A DNA stretch of 64,000 bases, taken from positions 21,153,322 through 21,217,321 of the forward strand of contig NC_081143.1 in NCBI RefSeq assembly GCF_958295425.1. Direction: 5' to 3'. This stretch comes from Solea solea (Eukaryota > Chordata > Actinopteri > Pleuronectiformes > Soleidae). This document shows, one piece after another, positions 1 to 14,752 of this stretch; position 1 is the first letter of the stretch, and each line of letters opens with the position of its first letter. A model generated the notes under the pieces. The model made no database searches, was not told the origin of the DNA, and worked only from the letters and a program-made list of their open reading frames with translations. The position numbers were made by a program, and so were the translations under genes.

Positions 1-94
1 ATAAGTGGCAGATGATGATTATGAACCTCTTCTTATACAAACATTCTGGTCATTTATAGTTAAAATAATGCAGATCATTCACACTCAGTCTTAC

Positions 95-3000
95 CAAAAA
101 CTATTTTGCTGGTGGGTGAAGTCTCAGTGAATTTAGCTGTGCGCACCTCAGTGCTGATTTTACCCTTCTTCTGCATGCTGCAGTTCTCTGGAAATAAACA
201 GCAGACGCACAGGAAAGATACAAACAATAACATAAGTACATGCTAATGTGTCTCATACTGTAGATGCACTGTATGATTGTGTGAATGGGTGTTTAAATTG
301 GTGTGAATCAGCATCAGGATTTCAGAGGGAGGAGACAGCGATGGAAAAGTCTCTGTCACTCCAGGTTCAGCGCTGTGCAATGTTGGTGGAGCATGTTGAA
401 GAGGCATGAGGGGGCCCTGATTATGGGGGGCTTTATAGGTGAGAAGAATGATTTGGAATTGAATATGATATGGTACAGAGAGCCAGTGTGTGTAATGAAA
501 TGATCACAAGAGTGGATGTGAGTGAGGAGGCATGCTGCGGCGTTGTGTAGTTTATTTAGGACTTTTCATGAATGATTAGAGGTTATTGACAAAGACTAAA
601 CCTACGCTGTGGATGTGTGGGGTGAGAGAGAGAGGGCAGTTGCTGACAGTGGGAGAAAAGGTGAGAAATATACAGTCTGCCCTCCATCTTGTGTGCCGCG
701 TTCTGGCATGTGTGTGAATGTGAGTGTACATGTTGTGAATGAGGGTGACTCCCTCTGGATCTCCTCCCTCCTTAGCCCTCCTCACCACTGGTAAGCCTCT
801 GCCCTACAGATTCCTACTCCTATTATAGTTATTATATGGCGTTTTAATTTTACATGTTCAATTGGAATAAAGATTATTGTTGGATGGAACCACGTCTCTG
901 GTTCCTTGCCTTGGTATAATAAACCTTTGTGCCCTTATGTAGGTAGTTTTGATCTTTTTCATCTGCAGATGAAATACTTTCTTTGGGGGTTAACATCTAC
1001 AGGGTGGCATTGTCAGAGCTTTACTACTGACCAAAATGTGAAAAACCTATCCTCCTAGTGGAGTGTGTGGCAGAGGTGACTGATTTGGTAGGAATGTAGA
1101 TCTGGACATCGTGTGTGTGACCGTGGAAGTGGAGATCATGACAGTGTCTAGTGTTTCTGAGGGCGAGTATTTAGAGGATGAGGAGGTGACGTTGTAAACG
1201 GCAGAATGATCAGTTCTTTAATGAAGCATGATATTAGTAGTTATTATGAGTTCCTTCAGTACTTTCAGCTGCATCTTCAGAGAGACACTATAGTGTTTAC
1301 CTTCAGCACATGTGCATTCTCCATCTCTACAGAGCCTCAGCAGCTGCCCAGCTTTCCTCTCTGGATGGTAGAATTTCACACATTGTGTTTCTGCAACGAT
1401 AAAGACACCCATTGATGAAATGTGCATTCAATCCAACACTGTTAACACTGCTAATCTGTCTATGTACTCTCTATCCAGATCTATCCAAGTGTCTTTAAGG
1501 CTTACGGTCATAATATTCATAGACAGACACAGCCGCTGGTTGCATGACGCCCACTTTCAGAGTCTGGTGGATCCTAAAAGTGATCTCATCTGATCGTGTG
1601 TGAGAAACCTGTGGAGAAATGTAAAGCAAAGATGAGAAGTGAGGTTGTCTGAGAGGTCTGGGACAATATGCTTTTATCACAATACTCGGGTGCTGATTCA
1701 ATTTAAAAGTTGCCATTGTGATTTATTGTGATTCTACAAGTATAGTAAGTCACTAGTATCAATAATTACAACCTTATTTTCCTCAAACCTAATTTGAATG
1801 ATACATTTTCTTAAGACAATAACCCATGGAAGATATTTCCAAAATCAATGCACATCACGTGACGGTCAATCAGTCTGATATTTAGCTGAACTGAATTGGA
1901 CAGCAGTTTGGAATTTGTACATTTAAGTTAACTGCTATATTTAACTGCCCCTGCTAATAATAATAATAAAAAAAAATACAAAGAAGCCAAGTAGAAAATA
2001 AGTGTTTCTTAGCTTTGCCTACTCATTTAAATAATAATGCAATGCCGAGAGATTCTGACACGGTACAAATGTTCAAATAAAATTGAAAAATGTCTTTTAA
2101 AACCCTGGATTGCAAAACACATTGATTTTTAATAATCTTAATTACATTTTGTATTGCTTTTTCTATTTTTTCACTCCTATTGTCTAATGTCTTACCTTGT
2201 CCAGGTAGATGATCAGTGAACCTCTCTCTGACAGAACTGTGTCCATCTCATATTTTGCAATGGTACGGGCGCGTCCTTTGGCCAACTAGACACAAGCATA
2301 CAGAGTCAGAGACCTTTGAAAGCCATGAACATCTTGTTTTTTCATGTTCATTGACCTTTGAATTGTAAGTGAGTGTGTGTGTGTAAAAATCTTACTAAGT
2401 CCAGGTCATTTGTGTTGACAGTGAAGCCGGTTAGTAAGCCAATATCCAAGATTGACATAGTTGCATCGTGATCCTTGTCCTTATATCTGTGCAATAAATG
2501 GACACATTTAATTGAAAAATATGAAGAACACAATCGTGTTGAGAAAGACGTGAAGTAATAAAGCATTAAAGGTCCAGTGTGTAAGAATTACTGACATCCG
2601 AGTCACATCAGGAAACTACTGTGGCTGATGAATACCACAAAGAATGTACACACTCATTCACAACGCTCTCATTTCTTTGGTGCGCTTCATTGTACAGTTT
2701 TAGCATGACTCAGCTCAACTCGACTCTTCACTGAAAACGTGTTAATCTCCAACATTTAGCAAGGACATTTCTAAAATCTCAATATTTAACAGAAGTGATA
2801 GCACTGCTGAAAGCTGGCGATCATGAGCAGAATCACAAACTGTTCAGCTGTATTTTAGTTCAGTGACAGAGTCTGAGGAAGTACTGAATTCATCTTTTGA
2901 ATTAAATGATTCTAATGATTCAGTACACGGAAAACAACTGCTTTACAAGTCACTAGTTTGTGTGTATAAAACGATGTCACAGGCGTTTCATGCAGCTGTG

Positions 3001-6000
3001 CTATGATGACCCTGCCCACGTTGAGGAGATACTACAGTAATGGAAAACAACTTTTCTGATTCCAAACTGAGTAGAGCCGAGTCATACGACAACTGCTTAA
3101 TGTTAAATGTTTTTTCTTTCTTTTTTTGTAGTTAGGTTATGTATTGGCTTTATGTGGGAGAAGTCATTCACAACTGTTTAACCAATCTCTCACTCCAAAA
3201 TGTGAAATTATGGGCTGCTGTTGAAACTAAAACATAAAGCAAGGCCTTTGCCCTAAGTACATATAAAAGGCTTTTTCTAAGGCTGCAAAAAGGTGATTTT
3301 ATACTGATGGGTAATATATGAACTTTTGTCAATGAGCCCTCTTAAATGTTTCACACTGGACCTTTTAAACCAGCATCATTTCTGAGCCATACTTACAAAA
3401 CTTCTATTCTCAGTTTGTATATCGCCTCATCCTCATCCATTTTCTCTGGAAAAGCAAGAAACCAGATGAGCATGTAATTTTTGTCATGGCACAGAATCAT
3501 TTTCAAATAGCAGAGGGCATAAAATGACCTGGGATGAGCTCCACTGACAAGTCAAACTTCTGACAGTCACTCTCTTTTTCCATCGGCAGAGCGTAATACA
3601 GTGACACCATCTGTTAACACAGGAACAAAATGCATTGTTTTATGGCATGTGCTTAATAGAATGTATTCATAAATGACTGAAAACAGAAACATGCTTTATT
3701 TACCTTCAGTGTTGCTTCTCCAGTTCCTGTCGCAGTCACTTTAACATCCTGGTTTATATCATTGAACTGTGAGGAGCAAAATAAAAACAAAAGAAACCAG
3801 ATGATCAGAAAAACAGGATTGATGACAACCACTGACAGAGTGTGTGACAGAGCGTGCACGCTCACTTTTGATGTTCTGGTCGTGTGGTGGTTGTTCCTGT
3901 TGAAGTTGATCTTCTTTGGCTTGGCCCTGCCAGGCAAATGGATGTCCACGTTCAGATCATACTCTGGTTCTTTAGCATTAGCCCAGTATTCTGCTACAGC
4001 CTGGTACACTATCATCGTAGCCTGGACAGAAAAACAACAGTAATAAAACGTCCATTGACCTGTTTTGTAGTTTTGTAAGAAAAAAAAGAGCTAGAGGTCA
4101 AGTTGGGATGTCCTGTTACCTGAGTTGAGCCATAGCCTCCACCATCCTTCTGCTGTTTGTTGAACCATCTCACAATAGGTCTAGCATCTTCAAAGGCCTT
4201 TATTAACAGAAGGTGAGAAAAGGTTTGAAACACACCATATAAAGGTCTGCAGTAGTAAATTAACCAAATTAACCAAAGAGAATAATGTTTAATTAATATA
4301 AAGTATTGTAAAGAATACTTTATATTCAAGAAAGCACATGTTAAACAAAATGAGAGGTGGCGCTTGAATTAAAGATCAGTAAGTTTGGGAAAATATAACT
4401 TTACACTGATAAAGTCACTAATTTAAACATATGGAAGGATATTAAAGAAATAGATTCTCCTGGGCCCCGAGTGAACTTCCCAAGACTCACCTTGGCTTTG
4501 ACCAGAGCAAGAAGAGCATAAGCTGTGGCCTCTAATGTATAAACACGTCCTTTAGGAACATTCCAGTGGGACAACTCTGTAAGAAAAACACAGGCAAAGA
4601 ACGTTGTTTTATTATGGGGTAGAACTTGTGCCGAATGTCATCTGATATGGAATATTACATCTCACATTCTGACCTGCAGACATGAGCGCTCAGATTTTAA
4701 AGGCCAATTTAGATATTATGACAATTAAAATAGTGTCAAAAACTGTTTTAATAGAGGTTAATATTTCTGAAAAAAAATTGTGTGAACCATAGAATATTTT
4801 TTCTCTTGTATTGGAGAACTGTAACTGCACCTGGGGAAGCAAACTTGTACAGGATCTCTCTGTTCAGTTTGTCTTGGTTGGCCAGAGCGTATGATGACAT
4901 GGCTACAGCATATGGGTTGGTGAGTCTGGGCAAACGCTTCTCCAGGTAGGCCACGGCTTTGTCAATACTTCCAGGCAGACTCTGGACATCAGGAAAACAA
5001 GAAACAAAGAAATGATGGGAGGACTGAGTGTGACAGGAGAACAGATAAACAAGTAAGCAGTGCAAACATGGGGGGCGCGGTGAGAGGCAGGCACTTGAAC
5101 AAAAACACAACTAAACAACACAACAAACAAATGGCTGCTCCTCAAATGTGAAAAGTGAACAGCAGGTCAGTCAAGCTTTAATTTATATCTTATTGCCTTT
5201 GTTTTATGTGCATTAGGTGAAAAACAAATAATCTCTGCTTGGTCCATCACTTATGTGGAGTGAGTATGTGATCACAGTGGTGTAATACAATGCATGCAGG
5301 TGAGGTACTCACACTAACTGTGTCAGCACATAGCTGGCGTGACTCCTGCATGGCGATGAGGCAGAAGGCCGTCATGGAGGCATCTGAATCTGAGCCTCGC
5401 ATATCACTCTGCACACACATGCACACAGAAAATGTTTCAATTTGAATTGAAAAGTGTGACATAATCTTTTTTCATCTCAATGAGCTTTTTGTCATAGATG
5501 ATGTCACTGGAATGAGTTCACGCACAATCATCTCTCTGTGGATCACCCTTCCGACTTCTCTGAACATGCCATCAGGTTGCTGTGCATTGAGAATCAGAAA
5601 CTTGACAGCGTCACAGATCACATTCTTCTGCATTTCCACCAGGTTGTAGGACATGGCAAACACCTTGACCACATAAGCTGTGAGCCTTTGAGAGAGAGGA
5701 GAGTGGATGACTGTTAACTTACATTAAACACATGAAAAATACACCCATGCTCACACAGTCAGAGATAGACGAGGATGTGGAAACATTTACATATCAGCTC
5801 ATTTATATTTGAACGTCTCACCAGGTGCTACTTTTAGTCCTGGTCCACACTGCAAAAGATCCATCTTGTTTCTGGAAGGCGAGCTCATTCTTGTAGCCTG
5901 GATGCAAACAAAACACACATTTTATTTTTACCAAGTGCCATTCAGTCCATGCATCATACATTTATGTCAGTTGGAGGAGTCCTTTTCAGCTGACTCTTTC

Positions 6001-9000
6001 ATTGAAGGAGCCCTGAATATTTTTTTCTTTGATTAGAGCATATTTGTCTGATGTCTGATGGTTTTGTTAGTTTAAAAGGCAGAAGATGTTTGAGTACGTG
6101 TCTCGTTGTCAAATTCAATTAGTGTCAGTGTCATCATTGCAGCTCTCTCGATCTGTACAGGAGTAGTTTGTTACACTGTTTGTTTTGACACAATTTCAGC
6201 CACAGAGAGGAATAAAATAAACATCTTCTTTGTGATCTCACCAGTCTTGATATGCTGGAGGGCTTCATTTCGTTTCTGAAAGCCCACAGTTTCCCACTGG
6301 TTAGTTTTGTCCAAATACATGGTTGTGATGACAGGTAGACTCATGCGGGCCAGGTTCTGCTCTCCACAGCCGCTTGGCTGCCTGATCAATGAACCCAATG
6401 ATTTCCCACTAATCACATTCTCCACCAATGGACCAACTTCACTCCCTGCACATGCATAACCAGACAAATCAAAACACTATCAATCAACAGGAAAAAAAGT
6501 AACAAATACAATGTCCCCTAAAACCAGTGAGCTGGTCATCTCCTCAGTAAATCAATACTGTATTAAAAAACAATGCACATTGATTTGACCGTGTAAGTCT
6601 GTAACATTTAAAATGCAGAATGTGATATCCCACCTGTCACAGAGATCTGTGTGCTTGTAGGTGTGTTAGGAACCCAGTCTTTCTTTGGAATACCACTATT
6701 GAGGATGACTTCTTGTTTATCTCCTGGAGGAAGAAACGTAAAGTTTGGGGGGTGGGGGAGTCATTTTAAGTCAATCACAACATAAAATGACTATAAAGTG
6801 AAAGCATTCAATGTATGACTCACCGGTACCTTTGTGTGTAGGGTCTAGAATTATAGTCTGTACAGACTTAATTAGTACACCTTCAGGCTGGAAAAACAAC
6901 AACACAAACATTATAATCACAACTATTTTTAAGTTTATTCTTTTCTGTATATGTTGGTCTGTAGCGAAACAAAATATGCCTCGTTTCTATAAAGGTGCTA
7001 TATGTAAGGAAATTGATTAAATAAGACAAAATGACCATAATGTGTCATCAGACATTTAGAAAACATCAAATGAATAGGTGTTAGAGATAACAATGGTGCA
7101 GCCCATATAATCACAAAATAATGTCAGTCAGTCAGTCAGTTCTCTCTTTTGTTTTGGTCTTTTGCGCCACCCACTGCCACTGATATAATAACACACCTTG
7201 TGGTACTTTAATGCTGTGTTCACATCAACGCAATTTGTCATGTCTTTTGTCGTGATTTTAAACAGGAGAAATGGGCATTTCTTTTCACCATCAACCAAAG
7301 TGTCTGGCTCCGTATGGTTTTGTGAAACCACACAAGACAACAGTCTTCCCTGCAGACGTTTCCACAAGAGATAAAGTGTCGTACAGCTCAGAGTGTCAAC
7401 ACACACACGTAATATAATAAATAAAATAAAATTTGCGCCGCGTCCGGTGTTAAAGTGCTGCTTTGTATTTTGGAAAATTTGGCAACCACACTTGTGCAAT
7501 GTTTTAATATGGGACTGTTGTAGGTAGTGTTTTTAAACAGATGTATTGTAAAATATTCATAAAAATATCCTTATTAATTCCTTTTTTCTCAATTACAGTT
7601 CTTGCATCGTAAGGCAAACACGTAGAGACAAACAACCATTGACTCCATCACTCATTCACAATTTTGAGTGCCCAATTTGCCTTATCCCCATATTGCATGT
7701 TTTTGGACTGTGGGTATAAACCAGAGAAAAACCAAAACAAACATAAGGGGAACATGCAAACTCCATGTAGGTCTTTTTGCTGCAAGGCAATAGAGCTAAC
7801 CACTACTTCACCGTGTGGCCAAACTTGACAACATGAACAACAAATTATTTTGCTGTTGTATAAAGAGGTGTTGGATACGACCATCGACTCTTACACGTGT
7901 GTACAAACACAACACATCTGATAAAATTGTCTGTTAATGTTAAAGAACATTTCAACACGCCGTTGTAGTTTGAATATGGCGTCTGTTTCTCTTACCATCA
8001 CCCGCAGCATCTTCATGACTCCATCACTGAGCGGCGAGTCCTTCACGACTGCTTTGACCTCAATGCTGAATTGTCCGTACGTCATTGGTATAATGATGAA
8101 GGGAACTGATCGTGTACTCAGGGGCCCGACTCTGACCTTCTGACAATATAGTGAATGTTTAGACGCTGCCCTGCACACATGCTCCGTCTCAACCAGATCC
8201 ACACGCACCTTGGGAGAGAGATGGAGAGAGGTTATGAGCATATGATCACAGATGAGGAGACACCACAAAGTGAATCAGCTGCAAATACTGTTTCAGGTTC
8301 TATAATTCATCATCAATAAAATAACATATAACAATAACAATCTTACAGCTACAGCTAATTTAAAGCTGCAATGAGTAACGTTTTGGTGATTTTGGTGTCT
8401 ATGTATGCTGTCTTCTTCATTCAATGCTCTGTCAAGAAATACAATCAGACCTGACAAAGGGTGGGATTCTGTGTGTACACCTGTGGGGGGATTACAATGC
8501 TTTGGACATATACAATACAATATAATATAATGTTCGCATACAGTGTTATTAGAGAGTATAGATAACCTTTTTTTTACTTTTTGATCACAAACATACTGAG
8601 AAAAATATCATAGTCACAGACTTACAGTGATAAGATCGGGGGTGTAGTTGTGGAGGATTGCCTTAATTTCTAGCTGCTCTCCACGGACAGCAGAGTTGGG
8701 CAGTCTAAGGTCAATGAAGAAGTCCTTCCTGACAATCACTTCTAACGGCTCACTGACACAGATTCCTTCAAGAAGAGGAGGAGAAGCAAGTGATGAGAGA
8801 AATCTGTGATTAGTTAGGTGCAAAGATTGCATAGATTGTATATAAAAATGTAAGTTTGTCTTCCAGATTGAACAGTGAAGTAAGAAGGAAGTAGCAGTAA
8901 ACCAACAGAGACAAATCCACTAGCTGCAAAAAGAACTAAACTTCAATGGAAGTCTATGGGAAATTTGCCTACACCACACTTATTGATTTCAGTTTCAAAA

Positions 9001-9272
9001 ACTGTCATGGCGGTGGTCAAAACATGAATCTTAAGGCTTTACAATGGGAATTTGGTTTGTGACCAGAAAACTACGTCCATGTTGATATACGGTCTATGGA
9101 TACAAGTGAAACAACCGATATTCACTGAGTGCTCACCGTGGGTTCTTGACAGACTGATGCCAATGAACTGCCAGGTTGTCATTGAGTCTGGTAAAGGAAA
9201 GTTTTTCATCAATGATGAGGTTGCACTGAAACAGAAAAAAAAGTTGGCATTTTAGTGGTGTCATGAGTGAGG

Positions 9273-9312
<40 letters not shown>

Positions 9313-12300
9313 TGCTTCACCAGTTGGGTGTGTGTTGAGGACAAGAGGGCAGATCGATGTCTGTCCACCACAGCCAACTTTCAGGGAACTGAGTGCGAGA
9401 CACTATCTCATTGCTGTCCATGTAACTGTCGTCTTCAACCTCACCTAGAGAGACATCAAAAAGGTTTAATATTGTGTTTGTTTCAATCATGGATATCCAA
9501 CCCCTTCCTTGTCACCCATCTCTTACTGCGAGCCACTTGGAGTTGGTCCTCTTTATTCTCAGCTCGCTGGTGTGTCATCTCATTGCAACAGTGCACGAAG
9601 GCCTGAACACATTCTGCACCATCAGAGATGTACTCACTGCGTCTCTCATAGGTGTATGAAAGCTTGGTTTCCCTCATGCCATCAAGACAACATACATGTT
9701 GTCGAACAATGTTGTACTGAATCACTGGAAAGCAAGAGAGTTGTGGAGGAGAGAAACAGGGGTTATAGGAGGAATGATGATGATTTATTTTTACCCACTT
9801 TGATAAGTTTATCCTTTGAATTAGGACAAAGTTAAAAGTCAGTCAAAATGTCAAACCACAGACAATAAAAAAAACCTAATGTGACTGCACATTTGATCAC
9901 TGGTGATTGACAGTTGTGGTTCTTACTTAAGCTGGTGGTTTGTCTTCTCCTGCTGGGGGCTGGACATTTTCGTTCTGAAAATGCAACAAGACAAAACATT
10001 GAACAGAGCCCAGTAAGGTTAAACTACGCTTGTTTCTTTAATTTCATGCCTTATTTATTGAATGGTTTCAACTTCATATTGAAGCCTTTTGTCTCCTCAA
10101 AATACAGATGTCAGATAATCTTGTTAAGAGTTAAAGATATCTGTTGTCGGCTCAACACAAAGGTGGTGAGAGGAAGAAGTCTATATTTAAGAAACAGTGC
10201 CTCTCATTCTATTTCAGTAGGAGGACACCACAGGGGAGTAATCATCATTAGCCAGTAGAACGAGGACCACAAAACTCCCACAACTATTTTTTTCCAAAAC
10301 AAGTTACATTTCTTGATCGTGAGAGGAAAAGGAGAAACCGAAAGATCTGAGAGTAAAACAGTGTCACCTTGTCTGTAAGGAGTTCCAGAAGCTGTGCTGG
10401 ACTCAAACAACAGGCCAGCATCGTAGAACACATTCATACCATCCTTTCCTCCACCAGGGGTGCAGCCTGTGTCATATTTCTCCACAATGTCCCACACCTG
10501 AACAGAGTGGAAGACATTTTCACACAAACACACAAACCACAAACTGCTGGCCTTGAGTTAAAGTTTTCATCCTCCATGTCTTAACATGATGGATGAAAAC
10601 TGAATTGAAGTAAACCTTGAACCCTAAAGGTTGTGTTGAACAACTTTTAAATTTATTTAAGAAAATGCCTTTTTCTGGGTGAGGCGGTGTTGGTTATTCA
10701 ACTTATTGTCAAATGCCACCAGTTGAACTGTGGCTCCTGGATCTCCAGTAACCTTCAGACCAAACATCCTTCGAGGCTCAAAGAACGCAGCAGGTCCCGA
10801 TGTTTCTAACTTCAGCTAATTGGAAAGAAAAATGAACATTAGTAGTTTCACACACATTTGATCTGTATTTTATAGAAATATTGTATCTTGTTCATTTACT
10901 TAGTTTAACTCCACTATATCAATATTGTGTGTCTCACCGAGCCCATGCAGGAGTCCTTGACATCCAACCAAACAGAGTCTGATACCACTTCATTGTCATT
11001 TGGATGGTAGTAGGCTATGATGCGGAATGATGGCAGCATGTCTTTGGTGATGGGAACGGTCAGGGAAATTATTACTTGTCCTCTTGTCCTGTAACGGCCA
11101 TGTTGGATCAACTGACCTCTGCTCAGGATCTGGGGACACAGATTAAAACATCAGCATGGACCCAAACACAAGTTTATACAGAACGATCAGTAGGTCATAG
11201 CATGTGGCTCACCAGGTATGTGATAGTGTCTTGATTTGACGTCCTGTTAAAGTAGAGGTAGATCCTCAGATTGTCTCCTAACTCAACCTCTGCTGTATGC
11301 ACAACTGTGAAAAACAATTTTGTGATGAGTTCTGCACAATGAAAAGATTTTCATGTTACTCTATCATGATTAATGTGTTTTACCATTTGAATTTACAGTA
11401 TTTCAGCATTTTATTTACCTATGTGGATGAAGCTGTTGCTTTTAGTTTTATACGGAAGAGCTACCATGGTGGCTGATGCTTGTCTTTCTGGTGAAATACG
11501 AGGATCACTGGTTTTTGCCTAAAATCAGAGACACACACAGGTTTACAAACACAGCAATGTAAAGAAATATAAAAGGTCCCAGATCTGTACTGTGACAAAG
11601 TAATCTATGTCAATCATCCAGAGGTGGGTAGAGTAGCCAAAACAATTACTCAAGTAAAAGTACTGTTACTTTAAGATAATAGTTACTTGAGTAGAAGTAA
11701 AAAAGTATGCAGTAAAAAGACTACTCAAGTACTGAGTTTCTCTGGATTTATTTTTGAAATATTCAGAGCAACACAAATGGTACAAAATAGACACAACATA
11801 ATATAAAACAGCACTGTTCAAATTAAGATAGGTTAAATAATAATATTTTAAATAAAACAATAAATAAATAATAAAAATAAATAACCATTGAACTAAAACA
11901 ATAATACATTAATTCTTTGGGAAATTAAATACATCACCCTTAAACTAAAAGTATAATAAATTGGGATTATCCAATTCAGATACATCGGCACGATAAAAGT
12001 ATTGGTTGGAGTGTACAACAGAAACCCGGAAACAGGAGACCAGAACCTCAGTGTCGGACACAGTAAACAGGCTAACAGCCAAGCGGCTAACAGCTGGTGC
12101 CGCGGCACGGAGTCACTCAACTGGCTGCATTTGATTGGCAAGATTTTGTCGGCCATATAGCCAACAGGGAGAGATATAGATTGCGCATTTAATAATAAAA
12201 AATATATATATTAAAAATAAAGTAACAACTGTCACTTAGCCAAATGAAACGGCGTAAAAGCACCGTTCTTTATTCAAAAGTATGTTGCAATAGTTACATT

Positions 12301-14710
12301 ACATGTCATTTAGCGAACAACTTTATCCAAAGCGACTTACAAGGGAATTGAGTACAACCTGCGAAGGGGGGAGTTGAACTTGCAACCATGAAGTCTTTTG
12401 CGCACAGGGCATCGGTCTTAACTACTGAACCACTCCACCCCACCCTTTAATAGTTGTATGTTGAAGTAGTGCCACTTCATTTTAAATGAGAAAAAAAAGG
12501 AAAAAGGGGGAAAAAGGGGAAACAAGATGTTTCAGAGACTTACAGTGATTCTCAGATCTGATGCTCTTGCCTCTGTATTGATGGGAAGCTTTGCAAGGCC
12601 ATCAGCTGCAGTCAAAGCCCTCACATCACCTGGACTCACCACCACTGCAACACCTTGTGCTGGAGCTTCATCTGGATTCACAACTTCAATCTGCCATGAA
12701 AGAAACAAACAGCCACATAATAAGAATATATTGAACTGTCCTTGTAAATCATATGATCCCTTTAAATCATTTATTTTGATATATAATTGTATAATAATTA
12801 TAAATTATGAGTAAATGCATTACCGAAACATCGATAGGCATTCCTGGTTTGAAATATTTGGGCGTTCTCTTGAAGTGAATGGTGTAGGGGGATGTAACGA
12901 TCTGGATGCCTCTCAACTCTGCCTCCACCATTTCACTACCTGTTGAGTTGACATAATGTGTTTTACATTTTCTTATTGATCAATGAAATTCAAATCACAC
13001 ATGATCATGTGACACAGACTGTTTTTCTTACCACTGTCTGTCAGCACACTGACTGCTACAAATATGGAACTCCCCACAAGGTTGTCGATATTTTGGAAGG
13101 TCTGTGTGATGTGTTCCCTCGTCAGTTTGACCACTCCAGCACCATTTTCAACCTAACACAACAAAAAAAAGAGTAAGTGGACATTTAGATGTAAGCTACA
13201 AAGTCAACTTTGATTTATTCTCATCATCATATAGATACATAAATAATTTAACTGGTGGGGTTGGTGACAACAGGCAAACTGAAAATCCTAAATTGTTTAG
13301 TCTCTCTGATTGTGTCTCAGAGGTAAAGGCCTAACTTTACAACCCATGTGGCCCAACTGGTCCAAGATGGCTGACGTGCTGTGCCTTTGAGTATTTAACT
13401 CCTTGGATCATTTGACTGCAACTTAAATTTTAATAATACTTAGAAATACTTTTATACTTTAAGGATTACGGAATTTATCTGTCCTCGATCTGCATGCATA
13501 TTCAATACTATGGACTATAATTCATCCATTAACAAGTTCTGTTGCTGTTGTTGTAGCTTTCATTCGGCCTACATGGCCCAACTGGTGAACAACACCTCAC
13601 AACTCTGAAAATATGGTAACATCTTGGTAACCTTTTACATTGTGGATTTAACTGCAGTCTTTTCTAAGCTTTGTGGCTAAATAGTGTCTGGCTGCAGTGG
13701 ACATGGTCCACTGGACAAGATTCTGAACAGGGATGATCTACCAACTGCCAGGCTACCAGGCCTAGGCCACACCTGTAAACAGGATCCACTAGCCAAGGTA
13801 TCAGCCATACAAGCAACATGCCAACAGTAAGCATAATACATTACATCTCATTTAGCAGACGCTTTTCTCCAAAGCGACTTACAGGGGAATTGAGTACAAT
13901 CTGCCAGGGGTGGAGTTGAACTTGTGACAATGAAGTCTTTGCACATGGGGATTTAACCACAGGTGGTCATCACCACTGAGCCACTCCACCACTGATACAA
14001 AATGACAACAGATGACTAAGACTAAGAATTTAAAAGATATGCTATATGTCAGGGGAACTGTCAAAGTTAACTGCACAACATGAACTATTGATGAGTCCCT
14101 GGCAGTGATGTATACTAAAATAACCTATTAAATAAAAATAGCAAGGTTACATGAGGAATAATAAATCATGTAATAAAATAAAAGCCAACAAATCCAAATT
14201 ACCTAATGAAAAATAATGTAGAAATTAATAATTTAAACAAAATAGCAAATGAGTTCAATAACCTCTTTTAAATATAGCTCCTAGTCTTCCTGCAAATAAT
14301 CTTAAAGCAGATAATGCAGGTATTAACACAACATGGAAAATGTTGACAGTATTTTTTGCTGAGATAATGAATTTTGTGAAAGATTGTGCAAGTAAACAAT
14401 CAACTGATGACTTAACTAATTTAAGATTATAGTTGAATTGTTTTCATATCTTTTTTTTGTTTGTGTTGCTTTTTTTAATCTCTCTTTTTAAGAATTAAAT
14501 CAAATAATAAATATAATGTGCTCACCGCTACTCTCTGAACAGACTTTGGAAAGCTCCTCTTCTGACCTTCAAGCACAACCCCAAATATCCCTTGTGCTGT
14601 GCCCGACACATCTTCACCAGACAGATACCTGAAACCACAAGAAACATGCAGTTTCAATGAAAGTCAGACAAAAGCAGCAACACAATAACATTATTTTCTC
14701 TTTCACTCAG

Positions 14711-14752
<42 letters not shown>

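Larger units (their letters stand above)
95..3610 (-). other. Copy A E35-E41: MG8 domain, anchor and start of C345C
   Basis: Exons are E35 3529-3610, E36 3397-3445, E37 2396-2486, E38 2196-2285, E39 1506-1608, E40 1301-1390 and E41 95-187. E37 has [15 protein letters not shown] and E40 has [10 protein letters not shown] followed by [13 protein letters not shown], matching the cysteine-rich anchor before the C345C (netrin-like) domain. The cysteine pair that bridges MG8 in human C3 is absent: E36/E37 reads EVLYKDK where human has ICTRY, and E39 reads RSDEITF where human has EDDCLAF. The following C345C exons fall outside the window. Confidence 0.9.
6634..9444 (-). other. Copy A E20-E25: alpha' N-terminus, MG6/MG7 and CUB start
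   Basis: Exons are E20 9321-9444, E21 9137-9225, E22 8626-8765, E23 7996-8208, E24 6824-6887 and E25 6634-6723. E20 carries the acidic start of the alpha' chain and the conserved ESWLW. E21-E22 join as [14 protein letters not shown], then [17 protein letters not shown], a strong C3 signature. E23 has TEHVC, the Cys expected to pair with the anchor of the C345C domain. E24-E25 lead into the CUB/thioester domain boundary. E20 has an extra Trp codon (WLWWT) relative to copy B. Confidence 0.9.

Noticed and set aside
12293..12445. tRNA gene, suggested by A- and B-box motifs
   Set aside because: No cloverleaf or acceptor stem can be drawn; the repeated occurrence marks it as a SINE-like element.
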